Source: Alcaligenes ammonioxydans
GTDB lineage: Bacteria > Pseudomonadota > Gammaproteobacteria > Burkholderiales > Burkholderiaceae_B
Reading direction: 5' to 3'
NCBI RefSeq assembly: GCF_019343455.1
Contig: NZ_CP049362.1
Span: 434,001-498,000, forward strand
Length of the DNA: 64,000 bases
Notes under the pieces: model-generated
The model's database searches: none
What the model was told of the DNA's origin: nothing
Seen by the model: the letters and a program-made list of their open reading frames with translations, nothing else
Translations under genes and position numbers: made by a program
Shown: positions 27,650 through 36,080 of the stretch, piece by piece
Layout of the letters: every line of letters begins with the position of its first letter
Numbering within the stretch: position 1 is the stretch's first letter

Positions 27650-28651
27650 ATGAAACCAAGAATCGTAACAACGCATCGAATCCACCCTGACACGCTGGCC
27701 CTCCTTGAGACCGCCGCTGAAGTAATTTCCAATCAGTCCGATTCAACCATGTCGCGGGAAGAGGTACTGTTGCGCACCAATGATGCGGACGGGATGATGG
27801 TGTTTATGCCGGATAGCATAGATGCGGATTTTCTATCCGCGTGCCCCAATCTGAAGGTCATCGGCGCCGCGCTTAAAGGATATGACAACTTTGATGTCGA
27901 GGCATGTACCCGCCATGGGATTTGGTTTACGATTGTTCCTGATTTGCTTACGAGTCCCACAGCTGAACTAACGATTGGCCTGTTGCTGAGCATCACACGG
28001 AATATGCTGCAAGGTGATAATTACATTCGATCACGCCAGTTCAATGGTTGGACCCCGCGGTTTTATGGCACAGGTTTGACGGGTAAAACCGCCGGCATCA
28101 TTGGGACGGGAGCGGTCGGGCGGGCGGTCGCAAAGCGGCTGGCCGCCTTCGATATGCAAATTCAGTACACGGATCCGCAGCCTTTGCCGCAAGAGTCGGA
28201 AAGGGCATGGAATGCGAGCAGAACATCGCTGGACCAGCTATTGGCGACAAGCGATTTCATCATTCCCATGCTGCCGATGTCGTCAGATACCCACCACACC
28301 ATAAATGCTCGGGCATTAGACCGCATGAAGCCCGGTGCGTACCTCGTCAATGCCTGTCGCGGCTCCATCGTAGATGAGCGGGCCGTGGTGCATGCGCTTC
28401 GGACGGGGCATCTGGGCGGTTACGCCGCAGACGTCTTCGAGATGGAGGAATGGGCGCGTCCCGACAGGCCGCATTCTATTCCTGACGAATTGCTTGATCC
28501 TGCTTTACCCACATTCTTTACGCCTCACCTGGGTTCGGCGGTCAAATCGGTACGGATGGAAATCGAGCGTGAAGCCGCCCTCAGTATCCTCGAAGCGTTG
28601 CAAGGGCGCATTCCACGCGGAGCGGTCAACCATGTTGGAGCGGGGAGATGA
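27650..28651 (+). CDS. ptxD: NAD-dependent phosphite dehydrogenase
   Basis: A 333-residue D-2-hydroxyacid dehydrogenase-family enzyme that oxidises phosphite to phosphate with NAD+. The Rossmann motif GIIGTGAVG is at 149-157. Residues known to matter in PtxD are present: Lys76 in ALKGYDNFD, Arg237 in VNACRGSIV, Glu266 in [14 protein letters not shown] and the catalytic His (293) in TPHLGSAV. Asp175 replaces the Glu175 of the WM88 enzyme after the second strand, and an acidic residue there favours NAD+ over NADP+. ATG 27,650 is the likely start, with AGAGG before it. This is the second oxidation step after HtxA. Confidence 0.95.
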   Translation: MKPRIVTTHRIHPDTLALLETAAEVISNQSDSTMSREEVLLRTNDADGMMVFMPDSIDADFLSACPNLKVIGAALKGYDNFDVEACTRHGIWFTIVPDLLTSPTAELTIGLLLSITRNMLQGDNYIRSRQFNGWTPRFYGTGLTGKTAGIIGTGAVGRAVAKRLAAFDMQIQYTDPQPLPQESERAWNASRTSLDQLLATSDFIIPMLPMSSDTHHTINARALDRMKPGAYLVNACRGSIVDERAVVHALRTGHLGGYAADVFEMEEWARPDRPHSIPDELLDPALPTFFTPHLGSAVKSVRMEIEREAALSILEALQGRIPRGAVNHVGAGR

Positions 28652-28655
28652 CTGA

Positions 28656-29525
28656 GTGATTAATCTCGATCACGTTGAGAGTTTTCTGGCCGTAGTCGCA
28701 GCCGGGGGCTTCCGCGACGCCGCAAAACAACTCGACATTTCGCAGTCGACGGTGACGCAGCATATCAAGAAGCTTGAAGAGTCGCTTAAGATGGAAGTGA
28801 TCGTGCGAAGCAATGCCGGTTGCAGCTTGACAGCCGAGGGTGAAACTTTTTTGCCGTATGCGCAACAGCTCGTCAACCTGGCGTGTAAAGCCGGAACTCT
28901 ATTTGAAAAGAAAGATGAAATCACGATTGGTGCGAGTTCTAACACGGGCATATACTTGCTTCAGCCATATATAAAAGAGTTTGAAGAGCGAACGCCATTT
29001 TCAGTCAAGGTGGTCATCGATAGAAACGAGGCGATAGCGCGGACCATAGAGAATTACGACCTGGACATCGCTGTCGTCGAAAGATGGGACGAGCGCCCGG
29101 GATTCGCTGCCAAGCTGTGGCGACGAGAAGAGCTGGTACTTATCGTACCGCTGGGGCATCCGTGGGCGGGCATGCGGAGTGTTGGGCCGAACCAGCTTGA
29201 AAACCAAGTCTTGATCGGAGGCGAGGCGGGCTCGGGCACCGGACGGGTCCTTCGGCAGTATCTCGGTACACGGGCAAATACGCTGAGTGTTTCCTTGCAA
29301 CTGGGCAGTACCGCCGCTGTAAAAAGTGCTGTGCAGGCAGGACTGGGGATATCAGTCGTGATGAAAGCGTCCGTCGAGAACGAGTCCCGACTTGTCTTGT
29401 TTTCAACGGTTCCCTTTGAGGGCGATCCGCCCCGGAAGGAGATCTACATCGTGTTTCGGAATGGCATGCTGAAGCATCCGTCCATCGCTGCTTTCGTCGA
29501 CATACTTTTGAGCCGTCCGCACTAA
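28656..29525 (+). CDS. ptxE: LysR-family regulator of the phosphite locus
   Basis: A 289-residue LysR protein starting at GTG 28,656, four bases after the ptxD stop. The N-terminal HTH is AAKQLDISQSTVTQHIKKLE (residues 19-38) and the C-terminal effector domain follows from about residue 90. Gene position next to ptxD matches PtxE of other phosphite oxidisers, whose regulatory contribution is not well defined. It ends the operon, and a hairpin follows 140 bases later. Confidence 0.85.
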   Translation: MINLDHVESFLAVVAAGGFRDAAKQLDISQSTVTQHIKKLEESLKMEVIVRSNAGCSLTAEGETFLPYAQQLVNLACKAGTLFEKKDEITIGASSNTGIYLLQPYIKEFEERTPFSVKVVIDRNEAIARTIENYDLDIAVVERWDERPGFAAKLWRREELVLIVPLGHPWAGMRSVGPNQLENQVLIGGEAGSGTGRVLRQYLGTRANTLSVSLQLGSTAAVKSAVQAGLGISVVMKASVENESRLVLFSTVPFEGDPPRKEIYIVFRNGMLKHPSIAAFVDILLSRPH

Positions 29526-29667
29526 ATCGGCTTGTGAGCTCGGCTTGTAATGCCGCCGCCGACCCTGGGCGCCGAAGTTCGGGCTGTGGCGTCGCCACAC
29601 CGATTCTTTCCACGGCAGCTTCGGCTACGACGGAGTGAAAGATATGGGCAAGGGCAACAAACAAAAT

Positions 29668-29687
29668 AGCCAGTCAAACGACTGGCT
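29668..29687 (+). terminator. Hairpin closing the htx-ptx operon
   Basis: A perfect 8-bp stem AGCCAGTC/GACTGGCT with an AAAC loop is followed by CTTGAAATTTT, a weak T-rich tail. The 140 bases between the ptxE stop and this hairpin hold no supported gene. Confidence 0.6.
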
Positions 29688-29737
29688 CTTGAAATTTTGA
29701 GGACAAAACCTTTGAAGTCTAGCCTCTCATCCCGATA

Positions 29738-29997
29738 AAGTGACCTGCTCCGTTTTTTCATACCACCGCCATTTGGGAAATGGCATGGATTGATAAACAG
29801 TTCCTCAAGCTTTGGGCCATTTGCAACGGCGTCAGGTAGCCCAAGCTGGAATGCGGTCGTACCTCGTTGTAATGGCGCCGCCAATCCGCGATGACGATTC
29901 TGGCCTCGATCCGGTTGCGAAACCATTCCAGACTGAAGCACTCGTCACGCAGTTTGCCATTGAAACTTTCGGTGGTGCCGTGCTGCCATGGCTTGCC
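29738..29997 (-). mobile_element. Remnant of an IS3-family (IS407-like) element
   Basis: About 80 codons of a transposase integrase C-terminus remain on the minus strand: GKPWQHGTTESFNGKLRDEC, then RPHSSLGYLTP, the usual IS407-group ending. TGACCTGCTCC near 29,738 resembles the terminal repeat of that group. The upstream part of the transposase is missing at about 29,997, so the element is dead. It separates the phosphorus genes from the recombinase elements. Confidence 0.75.
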
Positions 29998-30192
29998 CAT
30001 AGCGGGGATACCGAAAAGCTAACTCCTTCAGCAGAAGTTTGCCTGCCGGAGCCTCTCTTCGCTGTGAGATGGTATCGGTTGCGCAGGTACAGATTAGACG
30101 GTATTGAGCTGGTACTGTGCAGGGCCATAGACCGACGCCCGCATCGCCCCATACAAGCTTATTAATAACTCGTAATCTCGCAGTAAGGTCAA

Positions 30193-30669
30193 CTACAACT
30201 TGGCAGCCTTTCGGACAACTCCGAGTTTAGTTTGATCTCGGTGAACTCTTGGCGGCGGTTGGCTCAGCAACTGGGCATCCAGGCCCCGGTTGCTAGCGTT
30301 GTAAGCCCACACAACAAACTGCTCCAGCAGTCTTTCGTTCTCGACCTTAAGCCGGGCATTTTCGGCCTCAATACGCTCAAGACGTTCTAAAAGCGCCTGT
30401 GCTTCTGTAGCTCCCAAGCCAAGGGAGCTTTTTGACCGAGCATTTGGAAGCCCTGCAACGCGGCTCTTCGTTAATTGGAAGGCCTGCTTTATGCGAACCC
30501 GCTGATTTAGGGCTTGTCTTGTGTATCGGGCGTTAAGTCGTTGCTCGACAATCTCAATGAGTAATTCCCAAGTAAGCTTCCCCTCCCAGCCGTCGAGAAT
30601 GCTAACTATGGCTTCTATATCCTGGTCTTCCAAGTTACGTGCTCGAACTTTCGGCCTATTTCTAGCCAT
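30193..30669 (-). CDS. Small HTH/coiled-coil protein of truncated recombinase element (TnpC-like)
   Basis: A 158-residue protein. The N-terminal helical part (LEDQDIEAIVSILDGWEGK, RYTRQALNQRVRIKQAF) looks DNA-binding. A coiled coil follows (LERLERIEAENARLKVENER), and the tail is FVVWAYNASNRGLDAQLL. It is clearly paralogous to the protein at 35,616-36,044, with the same layout and shared ILDGW, RYTRQALN and WAYNA motifs. It overlaps the 3' end of the recombinase gene by eight bases. Tn554-like elements carry a small TnpC in this position; the role here is inferred. Confidence 0.65.
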   Translation of the reverse strand: MARNRPKVRARNLEDQDIEAIVSILDGWEGKLTWELLIEIVEQRLNARYTRQALNQRVRIKQAFQLTKSRVAGLPNARSKSSLGLGATEAQALLERLERIEAENARLKVENERLLEQFVVWAYNASNRGLDAQLLSQPPPRVHRDQTKLGVVRKAAKL

Positions 30670-32329
30670 CATTTTTCTCCATCGCGAGCATCAGGTTGCG
30701 CATGGTTTCAGTCGATATAATCGCACTAGGAGAGGGCTCCGGCCGGTGCGTTAAAGCGGCCCGAGCTACTTTGGCTTGCTCGATTCTTGACGGGACAGGA
30801 AGGTTTGACAGTTGGATGACCGCACCATGAGGAATACTGGGGTCATCAAGAAGGGCACACAATTGAGCCAGCCTTTTTACCGTCAGCTCGTGATGGTCTA
30901 CCCACCGACTAGCTCCAAAGTAACCGTCAGCATGAGCCTGCTTGGCTGCCTCTAGATTCTCTCTAGCAGTCACCAGCTCATCCCGAATCCTGGCTGACCG
31001 AACCTCATCGCCTTTTACGCAGACCTGCTCAGAACAATTGAGGCAGTCAGCATGTAGCTGGCAGGGAGCCATGGTGTAATCATGGATACACACACCGAAT
31101 TCGGTAGTATGAGCAGTCGGAACTTTAAGGCGGGCGAATTCATCTCGGTGAATTACGATGCGCTTGGGAAGATTGGCCAACGGGCCAAACATCTGGCTGT
31201 CATCCCCTAATGCACCACGAATCTTTAATACTAGCTCATCAGCGGACACATGGTCATACGTCGCATTTTCGCGAATGTCCTTCCGTCCGGACCATTTGGC
31301 AACATCGAGCTGGCTCAACCCCCCCGCTTGTGCCAGTGTATTTAGATAGTGCCGGAACTGGTGTGTCGTAACCTTGATCGGGCTACCGTCAGGCTCTGTA
31401 AATCCGTAACGACTAAAGATGGTTTCATGGTGACTGCCTGTTTTCGGGCCCAGCCTGTTGTTCACCTGGTTGATGCTTACTGTCGCAACAACCCCAGGCC
31501 AAGTAGCCTTATCCGCCGCTAGGTCATTTCTACATACAGTGAAGAGTGCGTCGCTATACTTCAGACCGAGATCCTTGTTTAGCCAAGGAGCGTGCAATGG
31601 GAGCATGGATAGTACATTGCGCTCAATATCAACGAAGCGATAGCACCGTACCCCGCCAATAGTGGCTGTCTTTATGTTTTTGTTCCGGTACCACAAATTT
31701 ATGATGCTCCGGTCCACGTCCTTTCCGAAGAGAACCCGTCCGACTTCAATGTTCTTAAGGTACTCTTGCCCTCTCAAGTATTCAAACTCGGTCGATAAAT
31801 AAACTTGATTCGGATTTTCTTCGTACCATCGCGCTACATTACGAGCGTGATCTGTGCGTTTGCGTATCTTCGCAATCGCGTCTACCACCACATCGACCAT
31901 GGACGGAACGATCCATTTCACCATTGGGTCAGCGCCCTTGGCAGGCCACCACCGAAGACCATAGGCCTCCGATCCATCCGATTGCTTTTGCCGTACCTCA
32001 CAGTCAACGGACAAAAGGAGGACCTCATTAATTCGGTCAGGAGCAGCGCACAGGATTGCAGCAATAGATGACACCAGCACGTAGGGAGTTTCATCTGCAA
32101 GCCGGAAGACTTTCGGAAGCGCTTCTAACGCCGCTTCCGAAGGCAACTTTGCGGCGCGCTCCTCATCAAATTGCTTACCGACTCTGCCCCTATCCCGTTG
32201 TCGTTTTATAGGATTCTGCCAGTTATTGGATGGAATCATGACAAGGCGGTGCCTTTCTAAGAAAGACGCAATTCGCTCAATTTGGTTTCCAGTACCAAAA
32301 GCGCTACCCTGGAAACATTCGCCCGCCAT
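30662..32329 (-). pseudogene. Tyrosine recombinase, third type, 5' end removed by IS3 element
   Basis: The remaining 555 codons match the downstream two thirds of the 36,081-38,090 recombinase. Present are CAAPDRINEVL (first Arg), THQFRHYLNTLAQAGGLSQL, KWSGRKDIRENATYDH with the Tyr, and a Cys/His-rich C-terminal segment (VCIHDYTMAPC, NCSEQVC). The IS3 left end at 32,331 replaces the first roughly 160 residues. The frame stays open into the IS by chance. The catalytic half is intact, but no native start exists. The two copies are diverged, so this is a separate old element rather than a fresh duplication. Confidence 0.8.
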
Positions 32330-32380
32330 CTGAACCGCCCCGGGTTTTGTAGAGGCTCCAACATCTGAGAAAATGGAGCT

Positions 32381-32658
32381 ATGAAGAAGCAAAACAAATT
32401 TTCCCCTGAGGTGCGCGAGCGTGCCGTACGTATGGTTCTGGAGCACCGGGGCGAGTATCCATCGCTGTGGGTGACCATCGAATCGATTGCGCCTAAGATT
32501 GGCTGTGTGGCGCAAACGCTGAACGAATGGGTGCGCAAGCATGAGATCGATTCCGGCGTGCGCGACGGGGTGCCTAGCGCCGAGCGCGAGCGTGTCAAAG
32601 AACTGGAGCGCGAGGTCAAGGAGTTGCGCCGAGCCAATGAAATCTTGAAACTGGCGAG
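32381..32658 (+). pseudogene. IS3-family orfA (HTH) split by IS30 insertion
   Basis: Begins [20 protein letters not shown] with the IS3 OrfA helix-turn-helix and a leucine-zipper stretch ([20 protein letters not shown]). It breaks after ILKLA at the IS30 left end (32,659). The missing tail AFFAQAELDRRLK is found directly right of the IS30 element at 33,888-33,927, in frame once the insertion and one AG copy are removed. The gene was therefore intact before the hit. GGAG precedes the ATG. Confidence 0.9.
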
Positions 32659-33885
32659 GGTGGGTTCAAGGGGTCATTGCAACACCTTCCTATTAATATG
32701 GAATGATGGAGGGTTCACCAATGGCACAAATGGGACGGCCGGGGCTTACACCGGAAGGCAAGGCTGAGGTTTGGCGACGGTGGCGGGCAGGAGAATCGTT
32801 TCTTGGCATCGGTAAGGCTTTAGGCAAAGCGGCAGGGTCGATCTATGGCGTGATTCGGCTATGCGGAGGGTATACCCCGGTAGCCCGGAAGCGGTCGCCG
32901 CGGGCATTGACTTTGAGAGAACGCGAAGAGATCTCCCGTGGTGTCTGCGCGGGACTTTCGATTCGAGCCATTGCCCGACAATTAAATCGCGCGCCTTCGA
33001 CGATTTCTCGTGAGATTGAGCGTAACGGCGGAACAGGCCGGTATCGAGCGCTCGACGCCGATGAGAGAGCCTTACAATCCGCTCTACGCCCCAAGCGCTG
33101 TTTACTGGAACAGAACCGGCGATTGCGTTACGAGGTCGAGCGCAAACTTTACCGGGACTGGTCTCCGCAGCAGGTGAGTGGCTGGCTTAAAATCCGATAT
33201 TCTGATGACAAGGCGATGCGCGTGTCTCACGAGACGATCTATCGCAGCTTGTTTGTGCAAGCCCGTGGCGTCCTGAAGAAGGAGCTGCAATACCATTTGC
33301 GGACTCAGCGGAAGATGCGTCATTCGCGTTTTTCCAGCACAAAGGGCGCTCGCAGTAAGATTTCTGACGCGGTCTCGATTCACGAGCGACCACCTGAGGC
33401 GGCTGATCGAGCAATACCGGGCCATTGGGAGGGAGATCTGGTCAGCGGCGCCAATAATACCCATATTGCCACCTTGGTCGAACGGCGTTCGCGATTTACG
33501 ATTCTCGTCAAGGTGAAGGGAAAAGATACGGTGAGCGTTGTGGCGGGCCTGAAGCGCGAAGTGAAACGGCTTCCGCAGCACCTGCGCAAGTCGCTTACCT
33601 GGGATCGGGGCATGGAATTGGCAAACCACAAGGACTTCACCATTGCCACGGACGTAAAGGTCTACTTTTGCGATCCGCGAAGTCCTTGGCAACGGGGTAC
33701 CAACGAAAACACGAACCGACTTGTCCGTCAGTACTTGCCGCACGGCACGCAGCTCGATCAATACTCGCAAGCCGAACTGAACAGAATCGCAGCATTGCTC
33801 AATGAGAGGCCTAGAAAGACCTTGGGCTTCAGGTCCCCGGCCGATAAACTAAGAGAGGCTGTTGCAACCACCAATTGAACCTACC
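32659..33885 (+). mobile_element. IS30-family insertion sequence, 1,227 bp
   Basis: The ends GGTGGGTTCAA (left) and, inverted, GGTAGGTTCAA (right) form 26-bp imperfect repeats with 21 matches. A 2-bp AG target duplication flanks it (32,657-32,658 and 33,886-33,887), as expected for IS30. The single transposase gene is intact, so the element could be active. It lies inside orfA of the IS3 element, so it is the younger insertion. Confidence 0.92.
32721..33878 (+). CDS. IS30-family transposase
   Basis: A 385-residue transposase. N-terminal HTH regions include [20 protein letters not shown] and [20 protein letters not shown] (the IS30 signature). The DDE catalytic domain follows: first Asp in [10 protein letters not shown], second in [12 protein letters not shown], and Glu in [13 protein letters not shown]. 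The ATG at 32,721 has GGAGGG at a good distance; two earlier in-frame starts lack one. No frame break is seen. Confidence 0.93.
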   Translation: MAQMGRPGLTPEGKAEVWRRWRAGESFLGIGKALGKAAGSIYGVIRLCGGYTPVARKRSPRALTLREREEISRGVCAGLSIRAIARQLNRAPSTISREIERNGGTGRYRALDADERALQSALRPKRCLLEQNRRLRYEVERKLYRDWSPQQVSGWLKIRYSDDKAMRVSHETIYRSLFVQARGVLKKELQYHLRTQRKMRHSRFSSTKGARSKISDAVSIHERPPEAADRAIPGHWEGDLVSGANNTHIATLVERRSRFTILVKVKGKDTVSVVAGLKREVKRLPQHLRKSLTWDRGMELANHKDFTIATDVKVYFCDPRSPWQRGTNENTNRLVRQYLPHGTQLDQYSQAELNRIAALLNERPRKTLGFRSPADKLREAVATTN

Positions 33886-33926
33886 AGCGCTTTTTTTGCC
33901 CAGGCGGAGCTCGACCGCCGATTGAA

Positions 33927-34838
33927 GTAATCCGACGGTTTATTGACGAGCATCGGGAAACTTACGGGGTCGAGCCACTTTGCAAGGTCTTGCAGATTGC
34001 CCCGTCAGGCTACCGACGTTATGCCGCACAAAAAAGGAATCCGCAGCTACTGTGTGCACGCGCCAAGCGAGATGCGGTTCTGATGCCTGAGATTCAGCGG
34101 GTTTGGGAGAGGAACATGAGGGTCTACGGGGCCGATAAGGTCTGGCGTCAGTTGCACCGTGAAGAGCACGCCGTGGCACGCTGCACGGTGGCGCGGTTGA
34201 TGCAACGTATGGGCATCCAGGGAGCCAGGCGCGGCAAGTCGGTTCGCACCACCGTAGCCGACACGTCGGCACCATGCCCACTGGACCACGTGAATCGGCA
34301 GTTCAAAGCCGACCGTCCTAATCAGCTGTGGGTATCGGACTTCACGTACGTATCGACCTGGCAAGGCTGGTTGTACGTGGCCTTCGTGATTGACGTGTTT
34401 GCCCGCCGTATCGTGGGCTGGCGTGTCAGCAGTTCCATGCATACCGACTTCGTGCTCGATGCGTTGGAGCAGGCGTTGTACGACCGTCAACCGGCGCAGA
34501 CCGATGGTCTGGTGCATCACAGTGACCGGGGTTCCCAATACGTCTCTATCCGGTACACAGAGCGACTCGCTGAGGTCGGTATCGAGCCCTCGGTGGGTAG
34601 TCGTGGAGACAGCTACGACAACGCCTTGGCAGAGACTATTAACGGCTTATACAAGGCCGAAGTGATCCACCGTCGAGGCCCTTGGAAAACCAAGGCATCG
34701 GTCGAACTGGCTACTCTGGAATGGGTGTCATGGTTCAATCATCACCGACTGCTGGAGCCAATCGGGTATATTCCACCGGCAGAAGCCGAAGAAAATTATT
34801 ATCGGCAACTGACTAAAAAGGTCGCCCTCAAGGTCTAA
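33927..34838 (+). CDS. IS3-family orfB transposase
   Basis: An integrase-type DDE transposase. The first Asp is in WVSDFTYVSTWQGW, the second in LVHHSDRGSQYVS and the Glu in YDNALAETINGLYKAEVI. The frame overlaps the end of orfA and is shifted relative to it, so it is normally made as an OrfAB fusion through ribosomal frameshifting; coding sense begins VIRRFIDEHRETYGV. Because orfA is cut by the IS30 element, no fusion can be made from this copy. Confidence 0.88.
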   Translation, partial: VIRRFIDEHRETYGVEPLCKVLQIAPSGYRRYAAQKRNPQLLCARAKRDAVLMPEIQRVWERNMRVYGADKVWRQLHREEHAVARCTVARLMQRMGIQGARRGKSVRTTVADTSAPCPLDHVNRQFKADRPNQLWVSDFTYVSTWQGWLYVAFVIDVFARRIVGWRVSSSMHTDFVLDALEQALYDRQPAQTDGLVHHSDRGSQYVSIRYTERLAEVGIEPSVGSRGDSYDNALAETINGLYKAEVIHRRGPWKTKASVELATLEWVSWFNHHRLLEPIGYIPPAEAEENYYRQLTKKVALKV

Positions 34839-34877
34839 CTTAAACCAACCAGCCTCCACGGAACCCGGGGCGGTTCA

Positions 34878-35200
34878 TGTACCGACTGCGAGGGTTGCTC
34901 CCTAAGCCAGTCAAAACAGTCTGCGTGGTACAGCGTTGCAAGTCCATGCCGAAAAATCGGAATGTCGGACACGTCGGCCGTAGGCTGGCTCACTTGACCA
35001 GTCAGCCGGTAGGTCCCTCTACCCACGCGCTCGAAAACCCCAGGCACATTGAGATTAAGGTAGGAGCGCACCGAGGATGCTGAGACATTACCAATCCGAG
35101 ACTCGACGGCTTCCTGAATGTCGTGAATTGATGCGCTCGTCGTTGTGGACAGAAACTCCACGATCGAATCTCGTACACTCCCAGGGGCATTACGCAACAT
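34878..35200 (-). pseudogene. DNA methyltransferase 5' fragment with N-terminal winged helix
   Basis: The ATG at 35,200 follows GGAGGA. The first 70 residues (SVRDSIVEFLSTTTSASIHD, VGRGTYRLTG) look like a winged helix. Then IFRHGLATLYHADCFDWLRE begins a typical N4/N6 DNA methyltransferase domain, where D(A/C)xDWL precedes the DPPY motif. The gene is cut at 34,878 by the IS3 right end and its remainder is gone. It was probably cargo of the adjacent recombinase element. A perfect palindrome lies directly upstream. Confidence 0.75.
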
Positions 35201-35226
35201 ACCTTCCTCCATAGCGCTTAAGCATA

Positions 35227-35254
35227 GCAATTTGACGTCCAGACGTCAAATTGC
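35227..35254. promoter_or_regulatory. Palindrome before the methyltransferase stub, probable operator
   Basis: Perfect 13-base arms GCAATTTGACGTC and GACGTCAAATTGC are separated by CA. It lies 27 bases upstream of the stub's ATG, an ideal autoregulatory operator position for the winged-helix domain that the stub encodes. Confidence 0.5.
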
Positions 35255-35291
35255 CAGGGTCTGATCTATAGATGCGTTGCAGCTCACAAAC

Positions 35292-35335
35292 ACAGGCCTA
35301 TAATACTGTATATTTATACAGTATTATAGGCCTGT
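35292..35335. promoter_or_regulatory. 44-bp palindrome with LexA-box-like centre and TATAAT boxes
   Basis: Arms of 21 bases (35,292-35,312 and 35,315-35,335) with a 2-base centre are perfectly complementary. The core TACTGTATATTTATACAGTA fits the E. coli-type SOS box CTGT-N8-ACAG exactly. CTATAATACTG on each strand places a perfect TATAAT overlapping the box in both directions, so LexA could repress divergent promoters. A terminator or recombination-end role is an alternative. Confidence 0.55.
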
Positions 35336-35432
35336 AAGCAACCTGCGGCATCCCTAAGCTCTCCCGTCAAGTAATCAACGGTCGATAGCGCCTCAAAATC
35401 GACAAATACTGAGGATTAAGCGTCAAAAGGGC

Positions 35433-35570
35433 TCACATCAGACACTCAAAGCGATCCCCCCAAGTCTCGGTTGAACGCGAATTCGTACGGCATTTCTGCA
35501 ATATATCGAGGATCATTGGGTGCTTTTCGCCATTCTCACGTAGCCTCAGTGCCGCTACATCAATGGTCAT
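35433..35570 (-). CDS. Possible 45-residue protein, weakly supported
   Basis: A frame starting MTIDVAALRLRENGEKHPMI has GGGGGCAGG just before its ATG and lies 46 bases downstream of the TnpC-like gene on the same strand. Composition looks protein-like (alternating charged and hydrophobic residues), but I recognise no family. The rest of 35,255-35,615 contains only the LexA-like palindrome. Confidence 0.3.
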   Translation of the reverse strand: MTIDVAALRLRENGEKHPMILDILQKCRTNSRSTETWGDRFECLM

Positions 35571-35615
35571 ACCTGCCCCCGCAATCGACGCAAAGCTACT
35601 GAAAAATACTCCGAT

Positions 35616-36044
35616 TTATCGCGTTGTTTGACCTCGGTTAACCGGGGGCAGATCTCGATTTAACTGCGCCTCGCTTATCCCAGCCTGATATGCGTTATAT
35701 GCCCAGCGTGCGAACTGTTCCAAAAGCTGCTGGTTTTCCTCTTCCAATCTCCGGTTCTGTGCAGTTAATTTTTCTATTTGCTCAAGCGCCACCCTGAGTT
35801 CGGGATGCAACAACTCATTTTCATATGCCTGAGGCAGGTGACGTTCTTTGCTTACTGCATATGCCAATTTAATCCTATGGTAGCGATTTAATGCCTGCCT
35901 AGTGTAGCGCCGAAATAGTTTCCGCTCGATTTCGTCAATTAAAAAGCTCCAAGTTAGGGGAGTGCCACTCCAACCATCAAGAATATCTACGATCCTGTCG
36001 ATATCCGATTCCGAAAGGTTTTTAGCTCGCTTCTTTTCTGCCAT
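35616..36044 (-). CDS. Small HTH/coiled-coil protein of recombinase-trio element (TnpC-like)
   Basis: A 142-residue protein. The N-terminal helical region contains DIDRIVDILDGWSG and RRYTRQALNRYHRIKLAY, followed by a coiled coil (LEQIEKLTAQNRRLEEENQQ) and the tail FARWAYNAYQAGISEAQLNR. It is paralogous to the protein at 30,193-30,669. It lies 36 bases after the third recombinase. In Tn554 a small TnpC accompanies two recombinases and influences transposition orientation; a similar accessory role is inferred. Confidence 0.7.
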   Translation of the reverse strand: MAEKKRAKNLSESDIDRIVDILDGWSGTPLTWSFLIDEIERKLFRRYTRQALNRYHRIKLAYAVSKERHLPQAYENELLHPELRVALEQIEKLTAQNRRLEEENQQLLEQFARWAYNAYQAGISEAQLNRDLPPVNRGQTTR

Positions 36045-36080
36045 ATCAATCGCTCGTCAGACGTTTTCCCTATCAATTAG

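Larger units (their letters stand above)
32331..34877 (+). mobile_element. IS3-family element interrupted by an IS30-family element
   Basis: Terminal inverted repeats begin TGAACCGCCCCGGGTT at both ends and match at 24 of 27 positions. Without the inserted IS30 copy the element is about 1,318 bp, normal for IS3. It carries orfA (split) and orfB. No 3-4 bp target duplication is seen (ATC before, TGT after), and the two flanks belong to different broken genes, a recombinase missing its 5' part and a methyltransferase missing its 3' part. I infer an IS-mediated deletion. Confidence 0.9.

Noticed and set aside
29403..29664. Minus-strand frames over the ptxE end and downstream spacer
   Set aside because: They are antisense to ptxE and lack start signals; the spacer only supports a terminator hairpin.
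32330..32542. Apparent N-terminal extension of the truncated recombinase into the IS3 element
   Set aside because: These codons are antisense to IS orfA and the IS end, and they do not match the intact paralogue; the frame is open by chance.
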